Origin: Hemibagrus wyckioides
Lineage: Eukaryota > Chordata > Actinopteri > Siluriformes > Bagridae
DNA: 64,000 nucleotides
Reading direction: 5' to 3'
Assembly (NCBI RefSeq): GCF_019097595.1
Contig: NC_080720.1
Coordinates: 20,320,352 to 20,384,351 of the forward strand
This document shows, one piece after another, positions 11,866 to 24,236 of this stretch; within the stretch, counting starts at the first letter, position 1; each line of letters opens with the position of its first letter. Both the position numbers and the translations under genes were made by a program. The notes under the pieces were generated by a model. The model was not told the DNA's origin. It made no database searches and saw only the letters and a program-made list of their open reading frames with translations.

Positions 11866-13284
11866 AATATCATTTTTCTTAACATAGAGATGGTCTGTCA
11901 ATTAGGTTCAATTTGTGTGTATAACAGCAAACACTGCACAGAAATAAACACTGTAAATAAATAAACATGCTTGGCTACATAGTAAGTTCCCAAAAGAAAG
12001 GGAGAAAGTAAATATTGCTGATGGCGTCAATATTACAGAGGAGACAGAGTGTCTAGGCGAGGGCATTGTCTCACAGAGCGCTCAGAAAGTCAGTATGGCC
12101 ACAACAACAGCTCTACAGTTAGAATTTAATAAAATGGGGAATTTGAATTGATCCAGATCACTACCTATGTATTTACATAAATACTGTGTGTAGAATGGTA
12201 CAAAAGGTAATTTGACAAACATATGGTTTGATAACATGTAGTTAAAATTTAAGGAACGCTCTTAGTGAATAATGTATGACCTTTTGACTAACACTGAATC
12301 CCTTTCCTGATTTCAACACTAGCTCTCGCTGTTCATATACACAATATATAGTTTGGGATTACAAGCTGTACTTCTAATGTTTTCTTTACTAAACATATGA
12401 CACCCGCTGTATATCAGCTTCCTACAGTCATGATGACATCATCACATACCTCCTAATATCTCTATGACAATGTACGTTTCCTGGCAACTTTCCACCCGGG
12501 CGTAGGATATCGTTTGTCCTGGGAAACAACAGCATGTCAGAAAGCACATTGTCCAGCACAAATGCTGGAGTGCTGACTGATGATTCACAGACAGTGAATC
12601 ATATGTTGCGCATGTAGCTCCCAGGGGAAAGGGCTTCTAATGGTTTTTTAGCACAAATTTTACTTTCTGATCATATCTGAGTAAATCTTGAGCCACCACA
12701 TGCTTCTCAGTTGCTACAGTGTTATCATTAGCTGTGAGGGTTTTTTTTTTTGCAGTCACAGGACAGATGCTGTTTAGTTTGTGGGAAACAAATAAGACAA
12801 TTTCACAATAAACTGTAAGGTTTAAAATCTGATTCGTTCTACTCCTTCAAGGGAAACTTTCCCCCAAACAGCTGTGTGACTCCATTCTCACATTTTGTCT
12901 TAGTTGATACCACTGCACAGAAATACTTAAGCTTCTACACTGAATTAACTTCTAAATTAAGTTAAAGGAATGTAATGACTATACAGATTGCATATTATGT
13001 CTCCCATACTGAGATATATGTACATGCCAAAGCTTCAAATATAATACAGAAGCTCATGTTGTTAGTAGAGGCAATTTAGACAAATGCACATTGTTTCAAC
13101 GTGCTTCTAGACCAGTCTCAGCCCTCGGGACCATCACACTACTGATCACACATCTGCCTTGTGACAAGCAACAAGGATGCAAATGACTGCTTGCTTTGTT
13201 TACTACAAAGTATTTTGGGATTTGTCACCCTGTATAAGGTCTTGCACAATTAAGACTTACAGCTAATCATACATAGCTGCTCTA
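11866..13284. other. Gene-free interval
   Basis: Nothing recognisable beyond ordinary AT-rich sequence. Confidence 0.4.
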
Positions 13285-13595
13285 TGGTCCCAGGTTTAGA
13301 TCTAAGCTATAAGTTCAGATCAGGTTAGCGTGGTTATGTGCGTGTGTGTGGTGCATTGAATGTGGGTTTCCTTTAGGTTCTCTGCTTTCCACCAAAAATG
13401 ATACAGGATGGTGGACTGGTTACACTAAATTGCTCCTAGGTATGAATGAGTGTGTGAATATATGAATACTGTGCTGTGATGGACTAGTGAACCATCCAGG
13501 AAGCATTCCTGCCCTGTGCCTACTGTTCCCCAGGATAGACTCTGGATCCACCTTGATCTTAACCAGGATATAGGTGTTGTTGTACATAAATGATT
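13285..13595 (+). repeat. tRNA-derived SINE copy, fairly complete body
   Basis: The order is a TGTGGGTTTCCT segment, a GGACTGGTTACACTAAATTG segment, ATTGCTCCTAGGTATGAATG, ATGGACTAGTGAACCATCCA, and CCACCTTGATCTTAACCAGG. This is the same body as the copies at 33715 and 44855. The copy has many point changes, so it is old. Confidence 0.75.
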
Positions 13596-15599
13596 GAAAT
13601 TTGCCCCTATTATTGACACATACCATTCTGAGAGGATAGACATAATACTACTGTAATATAGTACATGAACAGCTATTTAGGAATGCTTAACCTGTAAATA
13701 AAGAACAATTCTGTAAACCTGTTTGACTGTAGAAATGAGATATATGACAGAAATAATAAAAAATGACATATAAAATAACAAAACACAAAAAGGTTAATGA
13801 ACATTAAGCCATTTTTTGCCATCTAGTTTTAGATACAATGTCTAAGTTCACTTCATACATATCATATACTATCATATTTTAATCCATTTTACTTTGTCAT
13901 GAGGTCTGAACCATGAACTAAATCCTAATTACAAACAATGTGAGAGAACAACAGATTAAATTATAATATTGAAACTTTACAGCATTAAGAGAACATTTCT
14001 CTTAACTATGCATATGCATATACTTTATGGAAATCTAGTTGTAAAATCAAATGGTTTCTCATGGTCAATTCAAATAATTATGATTAAGCAATTATGTAAT
14101 AATTATGACAGGTTTAACCTGAACTAATTTCTACTTATTTTCTAACACAGGTAAGAGATCCAGTTACAAAGGATTTTGAGTGTGATCTCCAAAAACTCAA
14201 AATCTTTAATTTAGTTTAGTATACTTAAACACACAAATATCATGGCATGACATTATAGATAAGGATTAGAATTAGATCATAATTATCCATCCATCCATCC
14301 ATCCATCCATTGTCTATACCCGCTTATTCCTAATTAGGGTCACAGGAGTCTGCTGGAGCCTATCCCAGTGCACATAGGGCGAAAGGCAGATCATAATTAC
14401 AATTAGATCATTAAAGAGTGAAAGGAAAATTTTCAATAAGCAAAACAGCTCAAAACGTGAATGTACATTCATACTGAAATCCTTTTAAGTAGCTCTTAAT
14501 CTGTCATGTAGGATGGTTACTATATAAACAGATAAAATGAATGTTTATATTAGCCCACAGTTTACTTGCAGACAAAAAGCAATAACTGTGACTGATCTGC
14601 TTTTAGTATGAGTCATTATATACTCACTGAAAAGGGAGGAGCAGCTACAGTACAATGCCACGTAAAATGCTGACACATGCAAAGGAACCAAACGAGTTCT
14701 TGACTTCAGCAGCTAGTACAGCCACAATAAGACCAATTGATCTGCTGAACTGAAAAATGACGTGTCTTATCAGAGTCCGGTCTTCACTGCATTTAAATCA
14801 TATTTCAACATTGTCACTGTGTAAGCTGTTAAAAAGAAAATCTTCTACATCCTTCTCTGTGTCTGATGAAAAGCAACTGGCCTCTTTAAAAATGGTCCTA
14901 CTGTGCCGACACCACTGCCTGCATTGAAATACTGATTTTCTTAGCCAGGAAATGGACTCATTGGCTGGCTGCCAATTCAGATGGATATTTTTACCTGGGC
15001 CTTAAGCTGAGGTGTATGCTGTCTGAGGTCCATTACATTACACTGTGCTGTAAAAGACAAGGAAACCCACAAATTAGAAGGACAATCTGAGTCTGAAAAA
15101 AATGCAATCATTTTAAACAAGCATCATCGTACATAAAAATCACATGCAGTAGTTTAAATTGGTAAAAGAAATGCATAATGGGATTCTTTTCTAACATTAA
15201 GTTAATGCTCAGATTTTGCAGAGATTTACTGCTTTATGTTTAAAAAAAACATCTGCTAAGGTTTTGCTCTCTAAATATCCATGCCTTCGGCACATTTATG
15301 TGGTTTAAGAGGAGCGGCCTGTAACTTTAGCATTGTTAGGTTTTAATTACAGTCACTGTAATACTTATTTACACCTGCTTTTGTCTCTCTCGAACTGAAG
15401 TGGTGTTAATGATTAGAGGTTGAGTGGCTCTGCCTACAGACTACGATTATAAAAACTGAGAGACCAGTCTCGCACATTAAACTGAGAGAAATGTTTGCAG
15501 TGCATCTTACTCACTATAGTAAATTATAATAAAACATACCTTAGCAAACACTTTTATACATTTTAAATGTATATATGGATATCATCACGTGATAATAAA
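13596..15599. other. Gene-free interval with a short ATCC repeat
   Basis: An (ATCC)n run at about 14284-14311 leads into a fragment with CCGCTTATTCCTAATTAGGG and GAGCCTATCCCAGTGCACAT, a common fish interspersed repeat end (to about 14390). The rest shows no gene. Confidence 0.5.
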
Positions 15600-15915
15600 C
15601 CTTCTTCAGTAAATGCTTTATCCGGGTCAGGGTCATGGTGTATCCACAGTTAACCCCAGGGATACCCTTGATGGGAAATCAGTTAATTGCAGGGCACCAT
15701 GGACATGCATTCATACCTAGGGGTAATTTAAGTATAGACAATCTATCTGCATGTTTTTGAGAGGTATAAGGAAACCAAAGAACCTTAAGGAAACCAACAG
15801 TGACATAGGGAGAACATGTGAATAATCACACAGACAGTAATCCAAGATTAGGATCAAACTGTGGATCACGGAACATTGAGACTGCAACACTACCCACTGC
15901 ACCACCATGCTGCAT
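15600..15915 (-). repeat. tRNA-derived SINE copy, reversed
   Basis: Starting from the 3' end, the plus strand reads AGTAAATGCTTTATCCGGGT, then GCAGGGCACCATGGACATGC, CATACCTAGGGGTAATTTAA, GGAGAACATGTGAATAATCA, and a tRNA-like head ending near GCACCACCATGCTGCATG. It is one of the more complete copies in the window. Confidence 0.75.
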
Positions 15916-16219
15916 GCTGCCACTATTTTGGTATAAAGATAAATGGAAGAACTGGGAATAACAATGTAGAGATAACACGTATGGTTAAGTTTCAGCATTG
16001 TTTGAACATGGTTGAATGATCCCTTTTTTGTTAAAGTCACTCAGACAGGCACAGACAGCTATGAGTAGATGTAAAGGATAGCTGGTGTGTAGGACAAAAG
16101 AGAACCTCAAGTGATTGAAACTGGACAAGTTCCATGACATGATCTAGGAGCAATATTCTGTCAATATTCTTGACACAGTAGATAAAATGGAGTCATCAGG
16201 TGAATATAGTAAATCCTGT

Positions 16220-16254
<35 letters not shown>

Positions 16255-16639
16255 GGACTACTGGGAATGGTCACTCAACACTGAAATAAGGGTGTGTCTT
16301 GCTGAAAGCAGAGCCTCTAATAAGTGAATAAGGGCGCCTCCACCTGGCCATTTTCTAAAACGACAATACAGCATCACAGCAGCTGTAATGCTGCGTACTA
16401 AAACACGTTTAAAATATAAATATGTAGGACACCACTATTGTGCCGTATTTAATATTTTCACAGAGGCTACTATTTAGTAGGTTCTCTGGTTTCTACAATA
16501 CTACTGCTTACTCTCATATATCAAGTAACGCAATACGGCGATCAAATATGTTCATAACATTTACATTAAAGTATATTAGGATAACTCATTTGTTGGTTTA
16601 AAGGAAGGTTTGATGCAGATTACAGGAGTATGCTATTTG

Positions 16640-17460
16640 TCCGGACATTCACGATTCATCTGTCCTCCATAAAAGAAATTATTATTTTCATCTGCTTCTA
16701 CGCACTTCCGGTACAGAGCTGATCAGTGACCGCCCACTTTATAAGCTGACTTTTTTATGGAATTGTATTTCCCAGTCATGTTATCCATGGACATTTGCAG
16801 AAAACTACTGATGAACTTTAAATATTCACGAGACTGATCATGACTTTTCTATGGAAAAAGAAAAAAAGGTGTAAGACTGTGCATGGCTTTATGGAGAAAA
16901 TAAACTACCATTCCCATAATGAATTGCGAATGACGTCATTGACTCGTTTAGCCAGCCACTTTTAGCCCGATATTATCGATTATATGTTAGCATTTTAGAA
17001 CTGACGACTTAGAATGCTTTAACTTTGTTTTTTTATTTTTGTTTTTTTTAAGTCGTATCATGGCTAAAAGTACGTTCATAAAACGTTTTCAGAAAAAAAG
17101 GCGGCCCAATCCCACAGTGTGACGTTGGTCACATGCCATGGTAACAGCGACAGTCCTGATTGGTGAGAGTCGCATTGGAATTCTGGGATATGTAGTACTG
17201 AAATTAGACTCCGTTATACGCTGTTATTTAAAAATATGGTTGACGTCAGACTTATTTGTGGTTGTCGTATACAATCGTTAAACGCCTCTTAATCTCTCAA
17301 CTCATGATAAATCAGTCTTATCAGGTTTAAAAATAATATCTAAAAAAGCCTGCACTATTTTCAGTCCATCACCTCAAGGACAGTGCAGTAAAGTGCTCCT
17401 AAAACCGGAAGACGTGCTGATTGGCTGACACGTGAGCGGCTGCTACATAGCTGCACATCA
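16640..17460. promoter_or_regulatory. CpG-containing, promoter-like block with two CRE palindromes
   Basis: Unlike the AT-rich surroundings, this stretch has many CG dinucleotides. It holds two perfect CRE palindromes TGACGTCA at 16931-16938 and 17241-17248. CCAAT-type motifs are at 17105-17109 (CCAAT), 17159-17163 and 17419-17423 (ATTGG). ETS-like CCGGAAG and CTTCCGG motifs occur near 17405 and 16705. It lies between the minus-strand exon at 1-257 and the plus-strand csrp1 gene. It could be a shared or single distal promoter for either, or for an unseen transcript. No exon was assigned. Confidence 0.5.
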
Positions 17461-17831
17461 AGTTAAATTGTTTCGACCAGTTAACCATAATTAATAGCAG
17501 GCTATTGGAGACAGAAGCAAACAAACAAATAAGATAAAAAATACTTAAGAAATAAGGTGAATTATACATTAATACAGTTACTACAGTAATAACCAGTTCT
17601 CACTCAAGAAAAATAAATGTACTTACAGCAATGTAATGAGCTGGTATCCTGGCAAAACTATGGTTGTTTAAAATGAAATCCAATAATAATGCATTTTCCA
17701 TAAAGTACTAAATATCCTCAGTTTTCTGCTCTTACACCAAATCAATCACTGGTCACTTGTGTGCATGTTGATGTACAGCTGCAACCAAAACAATGCCTAA
17801 TGTGTTGTGTTGACCATTGAGTACTAGAAAT

Positions 17832-17870
<39 letters not shown>

Positions 17871-18460
17871 CTCGCTCATACACACACTGACACACACATG
17901 CTGTGTCCCCACTGAGGATGAGTTTCAGACCCTCTGTCTTAGTTCGATTAAAGGATCAGATATCCAGCATATTTCAGATATGCCCTGTGGACTGGTGATT
18001 ATCAGAGCTGGCTGAAGATGCAATGAATGAAAATGAAAAACCAAAAATGTGCAAAAATGACTTATTTTTATAGTATAAGGGTAAGGTCTTTTTTTTCTCT
18101 TACAACCTGTGTTATATTTACATGATATTATATTTATATAGCCCAGAATACCACTGAATATTAATTCTTTCTCTCCTTACAGCTGTGTATAATGCAAACT
18201 ATGAATATTACTCAAGCACACAGCAGTGATGTGTGGATGGTGCCCTGAATATTGTGTTGATAACAGTCAATTCCCCATGTTGTGTTACAGACATTAAATC
18301 AGCCTTGCAATACTCTTTATCCTGTCTGTCTTAATAATGAATCTGAATTTGATACATGCAGTCAGGGACACCTTTTCATGAGCCAATGAATTGATTTAAT
18401 ATGTATGGTGGCCTTCTAAATCACTTCACATAGAAAATTCTTCTTCAGTATTGTTTCAGA
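17461..18460. other. Gene-free interval
   Basis: Contains a (CT)n run at about 17835-17862. No gene was recognised. Confidence 0.4.
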
Positions 18461-18741
18461 GCAACTCTCTGACTTTTTATAGAGGAACAGCTACACTAAC
18501 ACAGTCATCAACAGTACAGAGGTTTTCCTGGAGTCCTGGCTTTCCTGGAACATATGGGTGTGCTCAAACAACTCATTAGGGAAGCAAAAGAGAAGTCAAT
18601 GAAGACATCACCATACTGTGGCTAAGAGAACAGATCCTCATTTTTATAAAAAAAAAAAATCTGAGAAGAGCATTGGAAAGGCACTTAATGGCACTGAAGA
18701 ATGCAGATTCCATCAAAGCTACCCATGCAAACTTTGAGGAA

Positions 18742-19228
18742 CTGCAGCTCTGGATAAAAATAAGAGATCATTGCCCAATCTCCAGATTTGAACCCTATTG
18801 AAAACCTCTGGAGTGTCATCAAGAGGAAGATGGATGGTCACAAACCATCAAGCAAAGCTTTTTTTTGCAAAAAGAGTGGTATAAAGTTACCCAACAGCAA
18901 TGTGAAAAACTGGTGGAGAGCATGGAGCCAAAACGCATGCAAATCAGGGTTATTCCACCAAATACTCATTTCTTAATGTTATTTAGCCAAAGCATTAACA
19001 CAATTTGTTTACAAATTATTTGCATTTTGCTTTATTTGAGTTATTAAAGCTCTGCAAATACTGTACTCTAAATAACAATAGTTATGTTTTGAATTTAGGA
19101 GAAATATTGTCAGCAGTTCACAAAAAATGAAACAAAACTGTTCATCTCACCAATACATGCACCTGTAAGAAAAAAACATAAGAAACTGATTATTTTGCAG
19201 TGGTCTCTTTTTTTTTCCAGAGCTGTAG
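18742..19228 (+). mobile_element. Short Tc1-derived element (MITE-like), copy 1
   Basis: The left end CTGCAGCTCTGGATAAAAAT and the right end TTTTTTCCAGAGCTGTAG form imperfect inverted repeats of about 30 bp. The interior keeps only the C-terminal transposase part in the plus direction: CCAGATTTGAACCC then NPIENLWSVIKRKMDGHK, a Tc1 [12 protein letters not shown] motif, followed by decayed sequence. At 487 bp it is non-autonomous. A second copy of the same family lies inverted in pkp1 at 57483-57870. Confidence 0.8.
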
Positions 19229-20342
19229 TTTCCTTGGTGATTCAAGGTCTGAATCTAACAGCAGGGTATCGTTGCAAGAACTCTCTGGCCCCATCTACGA
19301 CATCCCCATCTCAGTGGCTTTAAGAGGAAAGTCAGCAGTCACCTCTGTAGATGGCTGGGATTGCCTAGCATCTTGAGCAGCATCACACTGTATGGAAACA
19401 TGCAAAAACCTAAGCTTCCTATCAGCACTGTTAAGGAAGAGGTCATTGGAATGCAGGCATGAGGCTTTGGAGGGGAGAATTGCCTGGGTGGATATGCAAA
19501 TGGAAATTGTTTACCCTGATATGCTCTCAGGCCCATCCAACCTGTTCAAAATAGGTGTAGTTGAATCACCCGCATGCCCCTTTGTGTTCCAACTAGGGAA
19601 CAGTTGGAGTGCGAGGAGCATGCCAATGCGAGGTGGTCTGTTGGGGGTTTACAGGCGAGGTTCTCATATGGCCAATGGTACACTAGGCGTTACTGGGCTA
19701 CATAGAAACAGTTGTTAATGTCATTTTATTAGGTCATTTAAACGTGATGAAAAATATAGCAGCTGATATCAGGTCACAAGCAGAACTGATTAGGATTAAG
19801 TATATTTCACTTGATCAAATCCTCAGAAAAGCACAATGGCTGGCATGGTTTGAGTTATTTTTTAGCCACACAGACTGCATGTACCACAGTGTTTGTTAAA
19901 CTGGCTTTTTACATGATATGATCTTTGCAGGCAGGAAGACAAAGCAAGGTTATGAAGTAAGCTAAATAAAATATTCTCACATCATGTTCGTGTTTCCTGG
20001 CTTAATTTCAGCTGTTTTTTTTACATGCTAACTAAACCACAAAATATGTCATGGTGTATTCTGTCCTGATGCTTTTTATGTGTAAACATTTACTTAGCTT
20101 TTTAGACCACATGCAGCCATACTAACGCCCCCAAATGCATGATGAACTAGTCCTTGTTTGGACATGGTACTGGTGTCCATGAGGAAAAATACCTTTAATT
20201 TACAGACCTCTTATTGCTAAGTAAAAAGACTAGTATTATGTGATAGCATGTTTATATTATCTTGGTGGGGACAAAAGTCTCTGTCAGTATCCAACGGTTT
20301 TGCTGATGGATATACTTGACCAGCATTTAACCCAATTTAACC

Positions 20343-20377
<35 letters not shown>

Positions 20378-21299
20378 AAGTTAAGTTTAAATATCCTTCC
20401 ATTTCAAATGAGATATGTCTGCATCCAAGTGTTGCGTTTGTCACCAGAACATAAATCAGCCATTATGCCATGCACTAAATGTCCTGACATGTAGTTAATT
20501 CTGGCAGATATGAATATGATTTCCTCTCTGTACTGTGCTTTCTTCCTCTAAAAAGATCCTCATTATTTTCAGTGACAGAGTCCTATAATTTACTTCTGCA
20601 ATACAAAAATCCCAAAAAAAACCCAAAACACTGGACCAGGCTAACTGCCTGGAAATCAGTTCCCTGCTACTGAACTACCTTCAGCTCATCTAAAATAGTT
20701 TAATTTTCATTCATAATGATAGCACAAAGCATAATGAGAGGATGTGTGCTCTGAATATTTGAGTATGTCAGCTAGGAAAAAATAGTAGCAAAACAATTAT
20801 TCTGGAATGGTTATCCTGTGTGAATGGAGTGGATAAGCATATCTGTGTGTTGTCATGTGGAAAGAGTGAGTAAGTGGATGTGTGTGTGTGTGTGTGTGTG
20901 TGATGGACTCATGCTGAGTCGGTTTCACATAACAAACACCTTGTATGGAAATACATCCAAACGTCTAGCACTGATTACACTAACACAGCAGGACATCTGC
21001 TAAACAAAATCATTTCTAATATGTTATCATGTGATACTAGATCATTCTGGCACAAGACCAATCGAAATCAAACCTCACTCATTAATTGTTGTTTATCCGT
21101 TTAGTGGTTGTTTATTGGAACTATTTGCAATAATCATAATTCTGTTCGCATGAAGAATGAAAAAATCATTTAAAAAAATGAAGAAAGGAAAATTTTCTTT
21201 AGGAGCTTCATGCAAAGCCAGTTTAGGAAGGTAGTATAGCTGTGGTAAATCAACAAAAAATAACTGTGAGAGGAACCAGATGAAGACTGGAATGAGAGA
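19229..21299. other. Gene-free interval with an unrecognised open frame
   Basis: A plus-strand frame of 108 codons (19392-19718) has no domain I recognise. The sequence nearby is less AT-rich than its surroundings and could be retroelement debris. A (CT)n run lies at 20347-20378 and a (TG)n run at about 20879-20902. No exon was assigned. Confidence 0.4.
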
Positions 21300-21512
21300 A
21301 ATTTGCGTCATTCTAGGGAGTTGCCTTTTCTCCCCACCCCTCCCTCTCTTTCTCTCCCTCTCTGTCTCTCCCTCTCTCTCTCTGTCTCTCTCTCTTGTCC
21401 TGCCCACTCTCTCCCTCCCTGTCTCTCTGATATTACCATGAGCAACAGTGAACTTTTCACAACTCTAACTCTGCTGCCTCCATCCACAGCATTACCAACA
21501 CACTGACTACAG
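21300..21512 (+). other. csrp1: Probable 5' untranslated exon of csrp1
   Basis: A CT-rich stretch is followed by a segment ending CTGACTACAG then GTAAGTG, a strong donor at 21513. The next acceptor is 326 bp downstream, just before the csrp1 start codon. It carries a short upstream reading frame of 22 codons (ATG 21438, TGA ending 21506) that closes before the donor. The left boundary of this exon is not defined. Confidence 0.5.
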
Positions 21513-21838
21513 GTAAGTGACAATGATGCACCACATATTATATTCTTCCAGTGTCTATTCCTGTTGTGTATGGACCTTATAATCCCAAATGCAGTAGTCT
21601 ACATTTTGAACTTTAATATTTATTTCTTTGTAAGTGCTCCAGCCTTTAAAAGTGCTATGAAATAGGCAAAATAATTTTTTTAACAAAAGGAAAAGAAAGT
21701 GTTACATAAAATATGTAATTTTTCACGTCAGTTCACACAAATCACTGCTTTCCATCACGTTCCAAGACTTGTTTTGCTGTGTATATTTGACCATGTTTAC
21801 TTGCATATATAGTGTTATAGTGTGTGTGTGTGTTCAGG

Positions 21839-24236
21839 ATGCCCCTCGGAGGAGGAAACAGGTGTGGCTGTTGCCAGAAGACTGTGTACTTTGCAGAGGA
21901 AGTCCAGTGTGAGGGGAAGTATTTCCACAAGTCCTGCTTTCTCTGCAGTAAGTCATCAGAATTTTGTTTTAATAGGCAAGGCTTCCTGTTTGCTTATTAT
22001 TGTCTAATCTATTTCAGAAACTCTGAGACATCCATGCAGAAAGATGGCATTCCTTGAATTATTAGGTTGCATGTGAAGAAGACTAACATCTTTACTTTAC
22101 ACAAGTGTGTCCATATTAGGAAGTCAGAAGATGAACGTCATTCTGGTGGTGGATGCCTTATTTGGGACTCCAGTGTATGCCCCTCCTCAATACTATGTCT
22201 GTGTTGTAGGCAATATTATTCCAGTGCTATAAACTAGGGTTGGTGCGGCAGCCTTGAACCAGAAAGGCTTTTGTCCGTTATATCCTGAAGTTCAGAAATG
22301 TTTTTTTTTAAAGAAAAGAATTTGCACAGCCCAGAGACTCTCATGGCAATAGAATGCTTGACTGAGAGACACACATCACATGCTGTGTTTTCAAGTATTT
22401 AGGGCAGGTTTTATGTAGAACTATTCCGAAAACATACAATACTTAATCTGGAAAAAAACTGATTTCAGGTTATGGAAATTTACACCACCTAAACATAATC
22501 ACATTAGCAGCTTGAAAATATATATTAAAAGGATAGATAAATACCATGTCAGAATCCAACATCCCACTAAAGGGCATTACAGTGTGCAACTCAACAGCTG
22601 TCTCTCTTCTCTGTTTTGTTTCCACTCAGTGGTGTGCAGAAAGAATTTGGACAGCACCACAGTAGCTGTACACGTGGACGAGATCTACTGCAAATCATGC
22701 TACGGCAAGAAATATGGTCCAAAAGGCTACGGTTATGGTGGTGGTGCCGGAACCTTGAGCATGGACTCGGGAGAAGGACTGGGGATCAGACCTGTGGAGT
22801 AAGTGGAGGCTCTGCATAATAAAGTTTATAATTATTAGTGATCAGCTGAGGGTTTTAAATGGACATACCTTTTTTACATTAACACAACTGCCTCAGTTTT
22901 GTTTAAACACTTATATATGTATTTCTTACGTAGGCAAGCACCACATCAACCTACCAACAACCCCAATGCCTCCAAATTTGCACAAAAATTTGGCAGCTCA
23001 GATGTGTGCCCTCGCTGTGGGAAAGCTGTTTATGCAGCAGAGAAAGTGGTGGGAGCTGGTAACGTAAGTGACTCCTGTTTTTAATTTAGTTAATAAATAC
23101 CATGATGCTATGAAGAACAACATTAACTACCTTAATGTACACACAGTCATTAAAATGAAAAGACAATATAGAGTGAAGGATGGTCCAGCATTTAGTGGGC
23201 AAAATGATGTGAAGTAAGTTTTTATTTTTTCCAGTCATGGCATAAGAGCTGCTTCAGGTGCGCTAAGTGTGGAAAGAGCCTGGAGTCCACCACACTAGCT
23301 GATAAAGATGGAGAGATCTACTGCAAAGGTGAGCATCTGGTGAACTTTTTTTTAACAGTGTGCAGGAAATTATAATATGTTACTATATCAAATGTCGCAG
23401 CATTTCGCAATCTTGTTCTTGGAGTACATTTGTATTTATGATTCAGCTCCAGGATTCAGTTCATTAATTACCATGAGGTAAAAATAGTTTTGTTAGAACA
23501 GGAAGCACATAAATTTATAGTATTTTGATATTCCTGCACCAGTATTGAAAAACACTGTGGTTTTTCCAATTTTGAATTTGTTCTAATAACAGTATAAAGT
23601 GAATAATTTGGACATAAATGGATTACAGACCTGCCATCTTTTAAGCATTTTACATAGGAGCACTGCCTTTTAGTACTGTAGTATGCTGCTATGAGTTTTC
23701 AGATATTTCAGGAAATATAAAAAAAGAGTTTTACTTTTTCCCAATAATAAAATCAGGGGTCAAGTCAATCTACATATGAATGAGCAATGATTGCCAGGTC
23801 CCAATTACATTCTTACATTAACACCACTTGAAAGCTCTGCCCCCTTTCCACCCTTTTTGCTATTGGTCAGTGCTGTTGTTTCGTCTCATGCATTAATTAA
23901 AGTGTAATAAAATATCTCAAGGTATTTTTGAGTTAGCTAATATTATGGTATCTTTAAAATATCCCAGGGTATCTTTGACTTAGCTAATAATAGACACATA
24001 CATAGTTAAAGCCCCTATGATTTATTTGTGACTACCCCATAACCCCAAACTGCTCCCTCCCTGGCAAGACTATGCATTATTTACTCTTTGGGGTTGACAG
24101 GTCTGGGATTATACTGTGGATTTGAAATGTGTAACCCTGTTAATCCTTTGGATTTACAGCTTGCTATGCGAAGAACTTTGGGCCGAAGGGTTTTGGGTTC
24201 GGCCAGGGAGCAGGAGCACTCGCCCATGCCCAGTAG
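21839..24236 (+). CDS. csrp1: Cysteine and glycine-rich protein 1 (two LIM domains)
   Basis: CSRP1 is a small LIM-only adaptor that binds alpha-actinin and zyxin on actin filaments and, in smooth muscle, works with SRF in the nucleus. Coding exons are 21839-21947, 22630-22798, 22934-23063, 23235-23328 (left edge uncertain by 2 bp) and 24160-24236, with GT/AG borders and phases that join. The product is 192 residues; human is 193. LIM1 begins [18 protein letters not shown] and continues SCFLCMVCRKNLD to [21 protein letters not shown]2 runs from [14 protein letters not shown] through [14 protein letters not shown] to [14 protein letters not shown]. Both have the Cys/His zinc ligands and the glycine-rich tail after each LIM. 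The linker has the [12 protein letters not shown] motif. The start ATG lies one base after an acceptor and gives [10 protein letters not shown], as in the family. A possible poly(A) signal ATTAAA is at 24366-24371. Family membership is certain; CSRP1 over CSRP2 or CSRP3 is favoured by sequence and by gene order. Confidence 0.96.
22111..22165. promoter_or_regulatory. Pair of CArG boxes (SRF sites) in csrp1 intron 1
   Basis: CCATATTAGG (22111-22120) and CCTTATTTGG (22156-22165) both fit CC(A/T)6GG exactly and start 45 bp apart, in the 682-bp intron after coding exon 1. SRF binds such boxes and paired boxes are typical of smooth-muscle genes. A CArG-dependent enhancer is known for mammalian Csrp1. 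Function here is inferred. Confidence 0.65.

Noticed and set aside
14284..14311. Possible CRISPR-like short repeats
   Set aside because: A simple ATCC microsatellite with no spacers; CRISPR is not expected in a vertebrate nuclear genome.
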